The position numbers were made by a program, and so were the translations under genes. 64,000 nt of DNA from Nitrogeniibacter aestuarii (GTDB lineage: Bacteria; Pseudomonadota; Gammaproteobacteria; Burkholderiales; Rhodocyclaceae), in the NCBI RefSeq assembly GCF_017309585.1, contig NZ_CP071321.1, forward strand, positions 3,038,001-3,102,000, in the 5' to 3' direction. Below, piece by piece: positions 8,440-17,386 of the stretch (the stretch's first letter is position 1; every line of letters begins with the position of its first letter). The notes under the pieces are model-generated. The model was not told the DNA's origin, searched no databases, and saw only the letters and a list, made by a program, of their open reading frames with translations.

Positions 8440-9926
8440 GCGCCGCCACACAAATCACCTCTCAACAACTTCGAAAAGCAGATGATTCGGTCAGTGGGTG
8501 GCTCTTGGGGCTTGTGGACGGTAAGGGCGATTCGCCGTCTCAAATCATCGTCACCGCGGTATTGGGGTGCGTACCCGTCGTGGGGCAACTCTTTGACCTT
8601 CGAGATCTCATCCGATGCATCATCGCCCTCGCAACCCCGGGCGCCGGCGTGTTCGCCTGGGTCGAGCTCGTCATCACGCTGGTGGGCTGCATTCCCGGCT
8701 TCGGTGATGCAATCAAAGCGGGGCTGACCCTGGCTCGCAAGGGCGGCGGTGCGGCTCGAGCGTTTGACGCCATGCGCGGATTCGCTGCCTTCGACCCCGA
8801 AAAAATGCTGCGCCAGCTGGACTGGTCCCACATTGCCAAAGAGTCGCGTCGCTTGCTCGACGAAATGCTCGATGGATTCATCGACGCGCTGGACGGGTGG
8901 GTGGTCAGTTGGGCACTGGGGCGTCAGCGGGTTCGTGAACTGACTCGGACGCTCAAAGACATCAAGCGAAGCGCGCCGCAGAAAATCAACGAGGCGATCG
9001 GCGAGCTGCGCAAAACAGTCGATGAGATGCTTGCTGGTCCGAAGGTCAAGAGCACGGCAGAGGTGCAACCGACCCAGCGCGAACTGGCCCCTGCCAGGAA
9101 AGAAGGTGGGAGTCATGGCAAGGACCAGGCAAGCGACAAGACGGGCGACCTGCCGGCGCAACGATCCGTCAGGAACAGTGCCGAAATCCGGCAGGCCAAG
9201 CGGAACCGCTGGGCCACGGGCGCGCCGGCCGAACACATCGTCGACTATCGCACCCGCGAAAAGACCCCGGCGCTTCGCAAGATCAACAACCACGGTCGCC
9301 TGATCGAAGAATGGGAGCGTCACCGCAAGATCGATGATGTGCTCAACAGAACCTCTGGCGTCGCCTCGCACGGCTTCGATCACCTGTGGTTCGGCAATCA
9401 CCGTGGCCGAAAATACACCGTTGGCGAAACCAAGGGCAGCACGTGGGCCAGCTTCAGTTTTCTGGCGGCAATGAGCGAGCAGGATCGCGCTGCAGTCGAG
9501 GCCACGAAAACCGACACGGCCGACATCCTTGATCCCAAACGCGGTGACTACGACCCGGACAAACCGATAAGCGCCGACCTGCCGACCAGTGGTACGGTTG
9601 AGTTGAAAGACGAAGGCGCACTCTCCGACCCCTCGAAGAAAACCGGTACGCTGCCCGAGACCAAGACAAAGGGGCGGCAGATGAGTCACAAATGGGTTCG
9701 CTCTTCTTTGGCCGAGGATTCCACCGTCTCGCGCACTCAGAAACGCGCTCTGACGAAGAAGATCGCGGCGGCGAGAAAGTCATTAGAAACCCTCCCGTAT
9801 CCCTATGGGAGGGAAGTATTCATGGTTACTGGCAAGCAGTACGAGCTGCATGACCGCTCGAAAGGCAAGGTACACAAAATCCAGCCGCCGGTGATCAGAA
9901 TTCCAGACTCGGTTTTGAAGGAATGA
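8436..9926 (+). CDS. Putative type VI nuclease effector (PoNe-like, PD-(D/E)XK)
   Basis: Protein of 496 residues with start GTG overlapping the vgrG stop (GTGA), preceded by GAGGAGG. Residues about 30-100 hold two hydrophobic glycine/proline-rich segments (GCVPVVGQLFDLRDLI, GCIPGFGDAIKAG), as in many secreted polymorphic toxins. A charged helical linker runs to about 220. The C-terminal region has a nuclease-like core: Asp315 in GFDHLWFG, then strand KYTVGETKGS with Glu331-x-Lys333, the D...ExK pattern of PD-(D/E)XK enzymes. The next gene encodes a DUF1911-type protein, the known immunity partner of PoNe DNase effectors. The DNase assignment follows from the motif and this partner; it is inferred, not proven. 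Confidence 0.75.
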   Translation: MSAATQITSQQLRKADDSVSGWLLGLVDGKGDSPSQIIVTAVLGCVPVVGQLFDLRDLIRCIIALATPGAGVFAWVELVITLVGCIPGFGDAIKAGLTLARKGGGAARAFDAMRGFAAFDPEKMLRQLDWSHIAKESRRLLDEMLDGFIDALDGWVVSWALGRQRVRELTRTLKDIKRSAPQKINEAIGELRKTVDEMLAGPKVKSTAEVQPTQRELAPARKEGGSHGKDQASDKTGDLPAQRSVRNSAEIRQAKRNRWATGAPAEHIVDYRTREKTPALRKINNHGRLIEEWERHRKIDDVLNRTSGVASHGFDHLWFGNHRGRKYTVGETKGSTWASFSFLAAMSEQDRAAVEATKTDTADILDPKRGDYDPDKPISADLPTSGTVELKDEGALSDPSKKTGTLPETKTKGRQMSHKWVRSSLAEDSTVSRTQKRALTKKIAAARKSLETLPYPYGREVFMVTGKQYELHDRSKGKVHKIQPPVIRIPDSVLKE

Positions 9927-10960
9927 GAATGTTAAGTTTGCTCGGTAAAAAGGAATGGGAAGCACAACATCGAGAACCACGACAAGACTACGAGGACTAT
10001 GAAGACGTCATCGTTGACGCCCTCGAAGGTTTCGAAATAGTCGCCGCCAACCTTTCCAACAAAGAAATGATGGCCAAAGCATCGAAGGGCGCCATCATGA
10101 GTGCTGCAGAGCAGCGTGCAAGCGACGCCAGCGATGCGGTCATTTTTAGCTATTCGGGGGGGGCGCCCCTAGACGAGCTAGCCTCTTTTCTGCCGACGGT
10201 TCTTGAATACTGGGAGTCGTACGCGCCACTGCACATCGATTTTCACGAAAGCGAAGAAAGCGGCGGTCACAAGGTGCCCCACCTGGATCTCTACGATTCA
10301 GACTACTGGAAGGCGCTCCAGCTCGTCTGCTTTGCCATCCTGCTCGGCCACACCGGGCTACTCGGCCGCATCGTGGATCTGCTTGCCTACGAGAACGATG
10401 ACCAGGACGCCTTGCTGGAAGCACTGGTCGCGCCCTACCTGCCTGGGCGTCCAGAGGCGACGATCTACACCCGACAGCTCCCGTACCGGAAGACCCGAAA
10501 GATTTTCGCTGCAAAGCCCGCCGATCGCCCTGCGCTGATGGCCCAGTATCTGGACGAGTGGTACGACGCCAGCCGGCGGGAGCCCTACCACGACCGGCAC
10601 AAGTCCTCGATATTTCCGGGGTACTGGTCGCTGGAAGCAGCGGCCATCACCTTCATTCTCGACATCGACGACAGCAGCTACCGCGACAAGCCGTTCTACC
10701 CTGCGGACCTCGTCGACTATGCGCGGCAACACAGCCAGCGCGGTTATGGCGATAAGACTGGTGATTCACGGGAGACCGAGAAACAGCGTAGCAACGTCCC
10801 CGCCGGCCAACCCTGCCCCGAAGCCGGCTGGTGGTTCACGCCTGCCAAGCAGGGCAGCCGTCGCTACTTCAAACAAGGCGAAACCATGCCTGATGTCGGC
10901 GGCGACTATGGCGCCGTTTTCTGGCAGTGGTCGCCAGACCAATCGGCGCCGAGTCTGTAG
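9923..10960 (+). CDS. Putative immunity protein, DUF1910/DUF1911 (PoNi-like)
   Basis: Cytoplasmic protein of 345 residues that starts inside the effector stop (ATGA); a second ATG lies 6 bases later. The middle shows YWKALQLVCFAILLGH and GYWSLEAAAITFILDIDD followed by YPADLVDYAR, typical of DUF1911 proteins that neutralise PoNe nuclease effectors. The last 55 residues (about 290-345) form a separate Trp/Gly/Pro-rich module (GWWFTPAKQGSRRYFKQGE, MP, VFWQW) also seen attached to other toxin-immunity proteins. It should protect the producer and its siblings. Translational coupling to the toxin supports this role. Confidence 0.78.
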   Translation: MRMLSLLGKKEWEAQHREPRQDYEDYEDVIVDALEGFEIVAANLSNKEMMAKASKGAIMSAAEQRASDASDAVIFSYSGGAPLDELASFLPTVLEYWESYAPLHIDFHESEESGGHKVPHLDLYDSDYWKALQLVCFAILLGHTGLLGRIVDLLAYENDDQDALLEALVAPYLPGRPEATIYTRQLPYRKTRKIFAAKPADRPALMAQYLDEWYDASRREPYHDRHKSSIFPGYWSLEAAAITFILDIDDSSYRDKPFYPADLVDYARQHSQRGYGDKTGDSRETEKQRSNVPAGQPCPEAGWWFTPAKQGSRRYFKQGETMPDVGGDYGAVFWQWSPDQSAPSL

Positions 10961-10979
10961 CTTCCATGCGGTCGCGGTA

Positions 10980-11516
10980 ATGTCGGACGATTCTAAAGCA
11001 CAACCGTCGCCAAAGCCACAGGAGGTTGCAAGCGTCAATGCCATGTATTGCATTACGTACCAAGCGACACCTGGCAAAGAGGGATACGAGGCACGCCTCA
11101 GACGACGCGGCAAGACCCACAAGCGATGGTTTGGCAAGCGCGGCTACGGCAGCATTGAGGACGCCCTGCGCGCGGCACAGCAATGGCGCGACAAGATGAT
11201 CACCAGTCTGGCCATGTTGCCTAAACGTGAATACGTCTCGAAGCTGCGCAAGAACAACACCACCGGCAAGGCCGGAATTCGCCGACACAAGCGCATCTAT
11301 ACCAACAAATCGGGCCAGCAGCGCTGCTACATCTCTTGGGTCGCCGACCCGCCCTGGGGTATCAAGGCGAGCTCACGCTCGTTCGCAGTTTCGAAGTACG
11401 GCGAGGAAGGTGCACTCGAGCGTGCTATCGAGGCGCGTCTTGAGCTGGAGGCGCTGTGCCACGGGGTACATGCGCCAAACGTTCCAAGAACAATCGTAGA
11501 TACGATTCCCCAATGA
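10980..11516 (+). CDS. AP2-domain-like DNA-binding protein
   Basis: Basic protein of 178 residues beginning 19 bases after the immunity gene. It seems to hold two AP2/ERF-like units. One is at about residues 22-75 (EARLRRRGKTHKRWFGKRGYG, then EDALRAAQQWRDKM). The other is at about 95-165 (AGIRRHKRIY, YISWVADP, RSFAVSKYGEEGALERAIEARLE). In bacteria this fold is found in mobile-element and phage DNA-binding proteins, often with HNH endonucleases, but no HNH motif is seen here. The start is uncertain: an internal ATG at 11043 has AGGAGG about 16 bases upstream. Its role beside the toxin pair (regulator, or a passenger) is unknown. Confidence 0.6.
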   Translation: MSDDSKAQPSPKPQEVASVNAMYCITYQATPGKEGYEARLRRRGKTHKRWFGKRGYGSIEDALRAAQQWRDKMITSLAMLPKREYVSKLRKNNTTGKAGIRRHKRIYTNKSGQQRCYISWVADPPWGIKASSRSFAVSKYGEEGALERAIEARLELEALCHGVHAPNVPRTIVDTIPQ

Positions 11517-11556
11517 GCCCCGGTCATGCCCAGATATATGGGTGAAGGGCTCATTG
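11511..11556. repeat. Perfect 10-bp inverted repeat with nested stem
   Basis: CAATGAGCCC at 11511-11520 pairs with GGGCTCATTG at 11547-11556. Inside, CCCA-GATATA-TGGG can form a second stem. It overlaps the stop codon of the AP2-like gene. It could act as a terminator although no T-run follows, or it could mark the edge of the inserted cassette. Confidence 0.55.
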
Positions 11557-11908
11557 ATTAGGAACGGTCGAAGGGTTGCGCGAAGCCAGCGAGTCCTGCG
11601 TGCGCGCCACCGACCGAGGTGCCTTCAAATGGACGTTTTCGAATCTCCGGTTTTCGGCCATTGCGGACATACAGCCGGTACCGCATGAACGTCCGGTATT
11701 CGCCAGTCACCAGATCTTAGAGTTACCTTGGCGACGAAGGTCGCCCCAGCATTCTGATGTCGTTCTTAGTTGCGCGCCATAACTAAATCAGGCAGAAATA
11801 TGTCGGCGGCAACGTAAGCTGGCAACAAATACGACATACTCAGTCGGCCGTCCCTCGGGTCCGCAAAGCGACCTAGAACATAGCCGAGCGATTCAGGGTG
11901 GGGTAACA
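11557..11908. other. Non-coding stretch between the toxin cassette and the 999-residue gene
   Basis: The only open frame (11576-11782, 68 codons) has no ribosome site and no recognisable protein features. No strong promoter or hairpin was found. The stretch resembles degraded filler at an island boundary. Confidence 0.4.
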
Positions 11909-14908
11909 ATGACGAGTACGACAGCAAGCGCAGCTAAGCGGGCGAAAAATACTCCGAAGCGACGTGCCCTAATCGCGCAACTGCTCTTTCAGCTAGACCA
12001 GCTTTCAGCCACAAACTCGCACCACGAGTTTGAACACATCTGCCGCCACTTGGCTCGTGAGACGATTACGCCGAACATCCTCCCTGCAACTGGCCCTGTG
12101 ACAGCTGGTGGCGATGAGGGCAGAGACTTCGAGACTTTCACGACCTTCATACGGCGGGTGGAGACCCGTAGCAGCCTCTTCCGCGGCATCGGGGAGTCGA
12201 AGCCGCTGGTCTTCGCCTGCTCAATCACCGGAAAATCCCGCATCAAAGCGAAAGTTCGTGACGACCTCGCCAAGATTTGCGCGCGAGAAACCCCCTATAT
12301 CGTCTACTTCTTCTCCAACCAGAACATTCCCATCGCTACTCGCCTTGTGCTCGCACAAGAATGCGTTGACACCTACGGGTGCCGCCTCGAGATCTTGGAC
12401 GCACAGGCTATGGCGGAGCAGTTCACCGAGCCGGCTCTATTCTGGATCGCTGAGGAATACCTTCACATACCCAGCGACCTGCTTCCGGAGCCGCAGGTGG
12501 CCCCCAAATCCGCATACGCGGACGCCCGTCGGCGATGGCTCGAAGAGACACAGACGCCGTACACGTTCGCCGACTTCGTCAGCATCAAGTACGGCCTTCG
12601 CGCTGCGACCTTCCAGCCGGAGTACAAAGCTGATTTGACGCGCTGGCTTGCCGTTATGGAGCAGTTAATAACTCCCGAGCAGAGGGAGTCGCTGGTCCGT
12701 CGAGTCCAATACGAGATATGCGTGGCGACACTTCGCGGATTGCATGACTTGAGACCATGCGAACCCATGGTCCACGCATACCTCGCCGACTGGCACCGAT
12801 GGACCAGGCCTGCGGAGCTTCGTGATTCGGCACTCTTGCTGTCCTATGCCTCGTCCGCAGTACTTCATCGCGAATTCGATGCGGACCCAGCTGTGCTCCA
12901 TGGTTACAGCACCGAGATCGTCGCGTTCGTGGACGCAGAGATTGCTGCGTCCTCCGACAACCCGAACCGGCTAGCTGACCTCCTGTACACACGATCTTCG
13001 CTCGCGTCGCTCCCATTCCTCACAGGCGCCGAGCCGCAGTTCGACCTCGACGCTCCGATCAAATTCTGGTTTAAGTTATTGAAGGTTGCCGATGCAGCAC
13101 CGCTATTCGAGCTGGAGTCGTTCGTAGACGGGCTGACGAAGCTGACCCCCATCCTGAGCAGCCACCCGCAGTTCGACCGGCTTGTCCGTCGGACTGACGA
13201 AGTGCTTGAGAAGCGCACGTCCGGCTTCGTAGTGGCTGAGAAATGCCGCGATCGCGCAATTGCCCTCATCGAGCAAGGTGACATCCTGTCCGGCATGTCG
13301 GAGCTACATCGGGTCAAGGTCAAGTGGTTCACAGGAGACACGTTGCGGCCAACCGTACTTGCAATGCTGCTGCTCTCAGGTGCCTATCGCAGGCTCGGAC
13401 TGCTCTGGGCGGCTAAGTACTATGCGTTCGGCGCCGCGTTCCTGGTTCATACGTCTGAGGATGACGACCTGCGGCCACTTTTTGTGGGCGCACTCCACGA
13501 AGCGGCTGCTTGCAACTATGAGGCTGGAGAGTGGATGTCGTTCAGCGAGCTGATGCCGTTGATACTGTCATCGCACTATGAATTCCTCAACGACCCGGAT
13601 AATTGGGAGGAGCACGAACGACTCCAGGCAACCGTCTACCACTTCTTTGTCGCCCGTGCACTCTCCAAGGCGCTCAACGGTGAATCGGCAATGGCGCTCC
13701 TGAACGCACCACTGGCTGCTGTCAGCATGCCGGAGGACTTGGCGAAGGACCTTCTGATTCCTTTGACCGATTTGACAAAATTCGAAACTTCTAGCGCGGC
13801 GCAGCTTCGTGATGAGATGCAGAGGGAATTCTTCGGAGTACCGCTCAGCGACACCGGCCCGACCCGAATTTACGCTTGGGCGGCGCTCGGAATTCAGTGG
13901 CGTGTGACGTGTCCCAATAGCTACGGAACAATCTGCTTGGTCGAGCAGTTCGTCGCCATTCTGCAAATCGCCTTGGCCGATCTCGCGCAGCGCGACCTGT
14001 GCCTGCTTCCCACAAGCGTGTCGATTCAGGTGGAACTGTCGGCGATTCGACGGGCGAGGGTCGAGATGCTGCCTGGTAATGACTCTTCCGGCATGAAGGT
14101 CACATTGCCGAAGGTGAATGCCGTCAGTCAGGCTGAACTGGAGGAGATGCAGCAAGACGTCAGCAGCATAGCCCTAGCCGTGCTGACCCAATGCAGTTGC
14201 CTTTCGGATAAAGACCTCTTCCGCCGGCTCGACAGCGCCTTCCGCGATGGGCTTACGTCGAAAGTGTTTATCGTCCGTCCGTACAGTGAACTGTTCGCTC
14301 AGTTCGTAGATCCCGCCGAGTACGAAGGGCGGAGAGCCGCGTCGCTGGCTCCACCTGATGCGAGTGCTTATATCATTCGCTCGGCACCCGAACTCGCTTG
14401 GCTTGACACTCCGGGTCCCGGCTATACCCCTGAGAAGGCTCAGATCGCGCTCAGGAACCGATATGAGCGTGGCGTGAAACCAATCGCGACCACCCTTGCA
14501 CGCCTGCGAGGGAATCCGCGATTCCAGGAGTGGGTCGCCCTGCATCGCGCGGAAGGGCACAAGGACTGGTGGATCCTTCTCGTTCTCATGAATACGATCC
14601 TTAACTATCGGGCAAGGCTGGCGGTTAAACCTAACGACGTGCAGGGATATCGGCAGTACATCTCGAAAGTACTGCACGAGGAGGAATCTGCGGACACTGT
14701 CGAATTCCCGGTGGAAACCCTATTCAGCGAAGAGGCGAAGATGTCGGCGACCTCCTTCATGATGACGACAGCGAATGTTTGGAACCTTACCGTGCGATCA
14801 CGTACTCCTGACATCAACGCCTTAGAAAAACTGCTGGGAACGCGTTATGGCCAAGCCACGGACGACGTTGAGCACATCGATCCATTCTCCAAAGATCAGT
14901 CCGAATGA
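11909..14908 (+). CDS. Large protein with restriction-nuclease-like N-terminus; candidate defence gene
   Basis: Unrecognised protein of 999 residues. The first 190 look like a restriction-endonuclease fold: helix HHEFEHICRHLARE, then GGDEGRDFETF at residues 67-77 with acidic residues Asp69 and Asp73, strand VFACSITGKS at 101-110 with Lys109, and the core strand YIVYFFSNQNI at 130-140. The canonical QxK or ExK of Mrr-type enzymes is not obvious; Lys109, 113 or 115 may serve. The remaining 800 residues are mostly alpha-helical with no clear NTPase motif and might be a TPR-like sensor scaffold. Base composition is more AT-rich than the flanks. It stands alone beside a type VI toxin cassette, a setting common for anti-phage genes. 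Defence function is inference. Confidence 0.6.
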   Translation: MTSTTASAAKRAKNTPKRRALIAQLLFQLDQLSATNSHHEFEHICRHLARETITPNILPATGPVTAGGDEGRDFETFTTFIRRVETRSSLFRGIGESKPLVFACSITGKSRIKAKVRDDLAKICARETPYIVYFFSNQNIPIATRLVLAQECVDTYGCRLEILDAQAMAEQFTEPALFWIAEEYLHIPSDLLPEPQVAPKSAYADARRRWLEETQTPYTFADFVSIKYGLRAATFQPEYKADLTRWLAVMEQLITPEQRESLVRRVQYEICVATLRGLHDLRPCEPMVHAYLADWHRWTRPAELRDSALLLSYASSAVLHREFDADPAVLHGYSTEIVAFVDAEIAASSDNPNRLADLLYTRSSLASLPFLTGAEPQFDLDAPIKFWFKLLKVADAAPLFELESFVDGLTKLTPILSSHPQFDRLVRRTDEVLEKRTSGFVVAEKCRDRAIALIEQGDILSGMSELHRVKVKWFTGDTLRPTVLAMLLLSGAYRRLGLLWAAKYYAFGAAFLVHTSEDDDLRPLFVGALHEAAACNYEAGEWMSFSELMPLILSSHYEFLNDPDNWEEHERLQATVYHFFVARALSKALNGESAMALLNAPLAAVSMPEDLAKDLLIPLTDLTKFETSSAAQLRDEMQREFFGVPLSDTGPTRIYAWAALGIQWRVTCPNSYGTICLVEQFVAILQIALADLAQRDLCLLPTSVSIQVELSAIRRARVEMLPGNDSSGMKVTLPKVNAVSQAELEEMQQDVSSIALAVLTQCSCLSDKDLFRRLDSAFRDGLTSKVFIVRPYSELFAQFVDPAEYEGRRAASLAPPDASAYIIRSAPELAWLDTPGPGYTPEKAQIALRNRYERGVKPIATTLARLRGNPRFQEWVALHRAEGHKDWWILLVLMNTILNYRARLAVKPNDVQGYRQYISKVLHEEESADTVEFPVETLFSEEAKMSATSFMMTTANVWNLTVRSRTPDINALEKLLGTRYGQATDDVEHIDPFSKDQSE

Positions 14909-15093
14909 AGAGGTTTATCGAGTGCGCTCTCCGCCGAGTGCTTTTTCCAAGCGTCAAGACCAATTACTCGCTGAGTGACAGCTAACCGGCACATTGGCGC
15001 CTGATTCTGACAGAATGCCCACGGTCGGCTTCGGCCGAGGACTTGTCACTTGGGGAGCGAACTCAACAGCCGTCCTCCCCCCTCAATTCCAGT

Positions 15094-15122
15094 CAAAAAA
15101 GAAGGCGCACAAAGGCGCCTTC
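15094..15122 (-). terminator. Terminator of the efflux operon
   Basis: GAAGGCGC (15101-15108) pairs with GCGCCTTC (15115-15122) around a 6-base loop, followed on the minus strand by six T. It lies 25 bases beyond the stop of the lipoprotein gene, the last gene of the efflux operon. Confidence 0.8.
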
Positions 15123-15146
15123 GTTCCCCGGTCCATCTGACCTCGT

Positions 15147-15809
15147 TCAAGGCACCCGTCGAGCAGGCAGATACACCACGGTCTCCGTTTTCACGGCCTC
15201 ATCGAGCGCCCCCGCCATGCCCAGGTCGCGTTCGCGAGCATCGAGCACGCTTTGGCTGAAGCGGCTGTCGGTTTTGAGGCTCAGGTGCACGTTGCCCACA
15301 TAACGCTGCTCGCCCCCGGCAACGGTGAACCGGTAGGCGCTGCCGGCCGGTGGGCTCAGTCTGGCGTTGCCGGCCTTGTCGGCCATGGAGAGCGACCAGT
15401 CGCGAAGCTCGTATTCGCCCGGCGGCAGGTGCAGCACCAGCACGCGGCCGGTGGTCTTGTCGGCCACATGGATGGCCGCGTTGTCGGGGGCGTTGTCACC
15501 GAGTACCTCCACCCGGCTGCGGAGGTTGTCGGCGGCGCGTCGGGCGTTGTCGGCGGCGGCGCGGCGGAACTGTTCGGTCACCGAGCCGGCGCGGCGCTCG
15601 GTGCGGGCGAGCTGCTCACCCTCACCCATCGCCTCGACCGGGCGGATGCGATATTCCAGCGACGAGATGCGGGCGCCCGCCGGGGCATCGGCGGTCAGTG
15701 ACAACACCACGAGGCCTTCCGGCGTGGCCGCCGGGGTGGTCATCATCGGGCCGGCACAAGCAGTAATGGAAAAGGTGGCCGCAGTGGCGGTCAAGAGGGG
15801 GCGAATCAT
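15147..15809 (-). CDS. Putative lipoprotein at the end of the efflux operon
   Basis: Exported protein of 220 residues with an N-terminal signal ending in a lipobox-like ITAC (Cys18), so it is probably outer-membrane anchored. The mature part is beta-rich (VLVLHLPPGEYELRDWSL; YRFTVAGGEQRYVGNVHLSL) and resembles proteins with a carboxypeptidase-regulatory-like sandwich. An Arg/Ala-rich helix lies at about 70-100. Its ATG overlaps the stop of the TolC-family gene by 4 bases, so it belongs to the metal efflux operon. The function is unknown; envelope support of the efflux pump is a guess. Confidence 0.65.
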   Translation of the reverse strand: MIRPLLTATAATFSITACAGPMMTTPAATPEGLVVLSLTADAPAGARISSLEYRIRPVEAMGEGEQLARTERRAGSVTEQFRRAAADNARRAADNLRSRVEVLGDNAPDNAAIHVADKTTGRVLVLHLPPGEYELRDWSLSMADKAGNARLSPPAGSAYRFTVAGGEQRYVGNVHLSLKTDSRFSQSVLDARERDLGMAGALDEAVKTETVVYLPARRVP

Positions 15810-17095
15810 GAGTGATCTCCTTTCATGTCGGGGTGGGCAGGCATATCCGAATCACCCCACAGGCGCCCGGCGTCCAGCGACAGGCGGTAGTAACTTTCGA
15901 GTGCGTCCAGGTGACGCTGGCGGGCGCTGAGTGCCGCTTCATTGGCGCGGCGTTGGGCGAGCAGCAATTCGTCGAAGCTGCCTTCGCCCAGGCGGTAGGC
16001 GCGTTCGGTCATCTGCGCGGCGGCCACCATCTGTTCGCCGGCCGTGCGGCTCGCTTCCCAGGCCGTGCGGCTGGCCTTGGCCTTGAGCAGGCTGGTGGCC
16101 GCTTCGGCCGTGGCTTCGCGCAGGGCGTCGGCTTCCATCTGGGCCACGGCGTCGGCTTCGGCCACGGCGGCCGAGGCGCTGGCGCGGCGTGCACCGCCGG
16201 CAATGGGGATGCTCACCTGCGCGCCGATCACCTGCTCTTCGCCCCCGCGCTCGCGGGAGAAGAACACCCCGAAGGTGGGGTCCGGCACACGGTCGCGACC
16301 GACGCGGCGCGCGTTCAGGCCTGCCAGATGGCTGCGTGACTGGGCCAGGCGCAGGCCGTGGCTGTGGGCCATGAGCGCATCCATCCATTCGCTTTCCTGC
16401 CCGGCCACCACCCCCGGCTCGGCCAGGTGGGTCGGCGCGGTGAGCGGCAAGTCGGGGTAGCGGCGGCTCAGTGATTCGGCCGCCGCGTCGCGCATGGCCA
16501 GCGCGGTGGCCAGTTCGGCCCGTGCCTGCGCCAGGGCGGCATTTGCCTGCACGGCATCCAGTGACGAGGCGTCGCCCAGCTCGTTGCGGCGCGCCACGGC
16601 CCTGGCCTGGGTGTTGAGCGAGTCGACCTGCGACTGCCACTGCTCGGCCACGGCCACCCCGCGCAGCCACGCGAACCAGGCGGTAAGCAGATCGCGCGAG
16701 GCTTCGTGGAAGGCGTCCTCACGGGCAATGGTGGCCATGTCGACACCGCCCTGCCCCAGCGCACGATCCATCGCCGCCTTGCCCGGCAGGCGCACGGTGC
16801 GTTCCACGCCGGCGCTCCATTCGTTGAAGCGGTCGGTGCCGCCGTTGGTGGCGTCGGCGCGGCGGCGCTGGGCGCTCAGGTTGGCGCTCCATTCATACGG
16901 ACCGCTGGCCAGGCCATCGCTGCGCGCCGACTCGACACGCAGGCGCGCATCGGCGGCCTTCACGCGCGGGGCGGCGTTGAGCACCTGCTCAACCACGGCG
17001 CTGTCGGGCAGGCCGAGGGCTTCGTGGCCGGCAGCCTGCGCCCCGGTGGAGACGATGAGGGCGAACACCACCCAGGAAAAACGAGCGGAATTCAT
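15806..17095 (-). CDS. czcC: Outer-membrane channel of RND metal efflux (CzcC/CusC type)
   Basis: TolC-family outer-membrane protein of 429 residues with a cleavable signal (ATG, FALIVSTGAQAAG). Two long helical coiled repeats, rich in Ala, Arg, Glu and Gln, are typical of the periplasmic tunnel. With the adaptor and pump of this operon it makes a three-part channel that expels metal ions from the periplasm. It overlaps the upstream DUF3240 gene by 4 bases and the downstream lipoprotein by 4 bases. Confidence 0.88.
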   Translation of the reverse strand: MNSARFSWVVFALIVSTGAQAAGHEALGLPDSAVVEQVLNAAPRVKAADARLRVESARSDGLASGPYEWSANLSAQRRRADATNGGTDRFNEWSAGVERTVRLPGKAAMDRALGQGGVDMATIAREDAFHEASRDLLTAWFAWLRGVAVAEQWQSQVDSLNTQARAVARRNELGDASSLDAVQANAALAQARAELATALAMRDAAAESLSRRYPDLPLTAPTHLAEPGVVAGQESEWMDALMAHSHGLRLAQSRSHLAGLNARRVGRDRVPDPTFGVFFSRERGGEEQVIGAQVSIPIAGGARRASASAAVAEADAVAQMEADALREATAEAATSLLKAKASRTAWEASRTAGEQMVAAAQMTERAYRLGEGSFDELLLAQRRANEAALSARQRHLDALESYYRLSLDAGRLWGDSDMPAHPDMKGDHS

Positions 17096-17382
17096 AGACG
17101 CCCCATCTCAATGACCGGCGTGAGCCAGAAGAAAACGTTGGCACCCGGCAGGTGGCGGCGAATCAGATCGACCACGATCTGCATGGCGGCCTCGGTGCCC
17201 ACCGTCTGGATGGTGGTGCGCGGTGCATGGCCGCTCACCAGCTCTGAGGGCTGGACCAGCTGCACACTGGCCCCGTGGCCTTCGGCGGCGGTGGCGGTGA
17301 AGCCGCCCACCACGTCCGGATGGGAGATGAGCAGGTCTTCGACATGCTGGGCGATGTCGTTGGGCATCACCAGCGTGAGCAT
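17092..17382 (-). CDS. DUF3240 family protein
   Basis: Small cytoplasmic protein of 96 residues starting MLTLVMPNDIAQHVEDLLIS, of the DUF3240 family that accompanies CzcA/CusA pumps. The fold is likely ferredoxin-like, as in PII-type proteins (HPDVVGGFTATAAEGHG, then VDLIRRHLPGANVFFWLTPV). The ATG at 17382 follows the pump stop by 4 bases. A TTG at 17394 has a better-placed GGAG and would add four residues. Its role in efflux is unknown; a metal-sensing or regulatory partner is plausible. Confidence 0.75.
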   Translation of the reverse strand: MLTLVMPNDIAQHVEDLLISHPDVVGGFTATAAEGHGASVQLVQPSELVSGHAPRTTIQTVGTEAAMQIVVDLIRRHLPGANVFFWLTPVIEMGRL

Positions 17383-17386
17383 GACG

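Noticed and set aside
11576..11782. 68-codon open frame between the toxin cassette and the 999-residue gene
   Set aside because: No ribosome site, no domain, and composition like intergenic filler.
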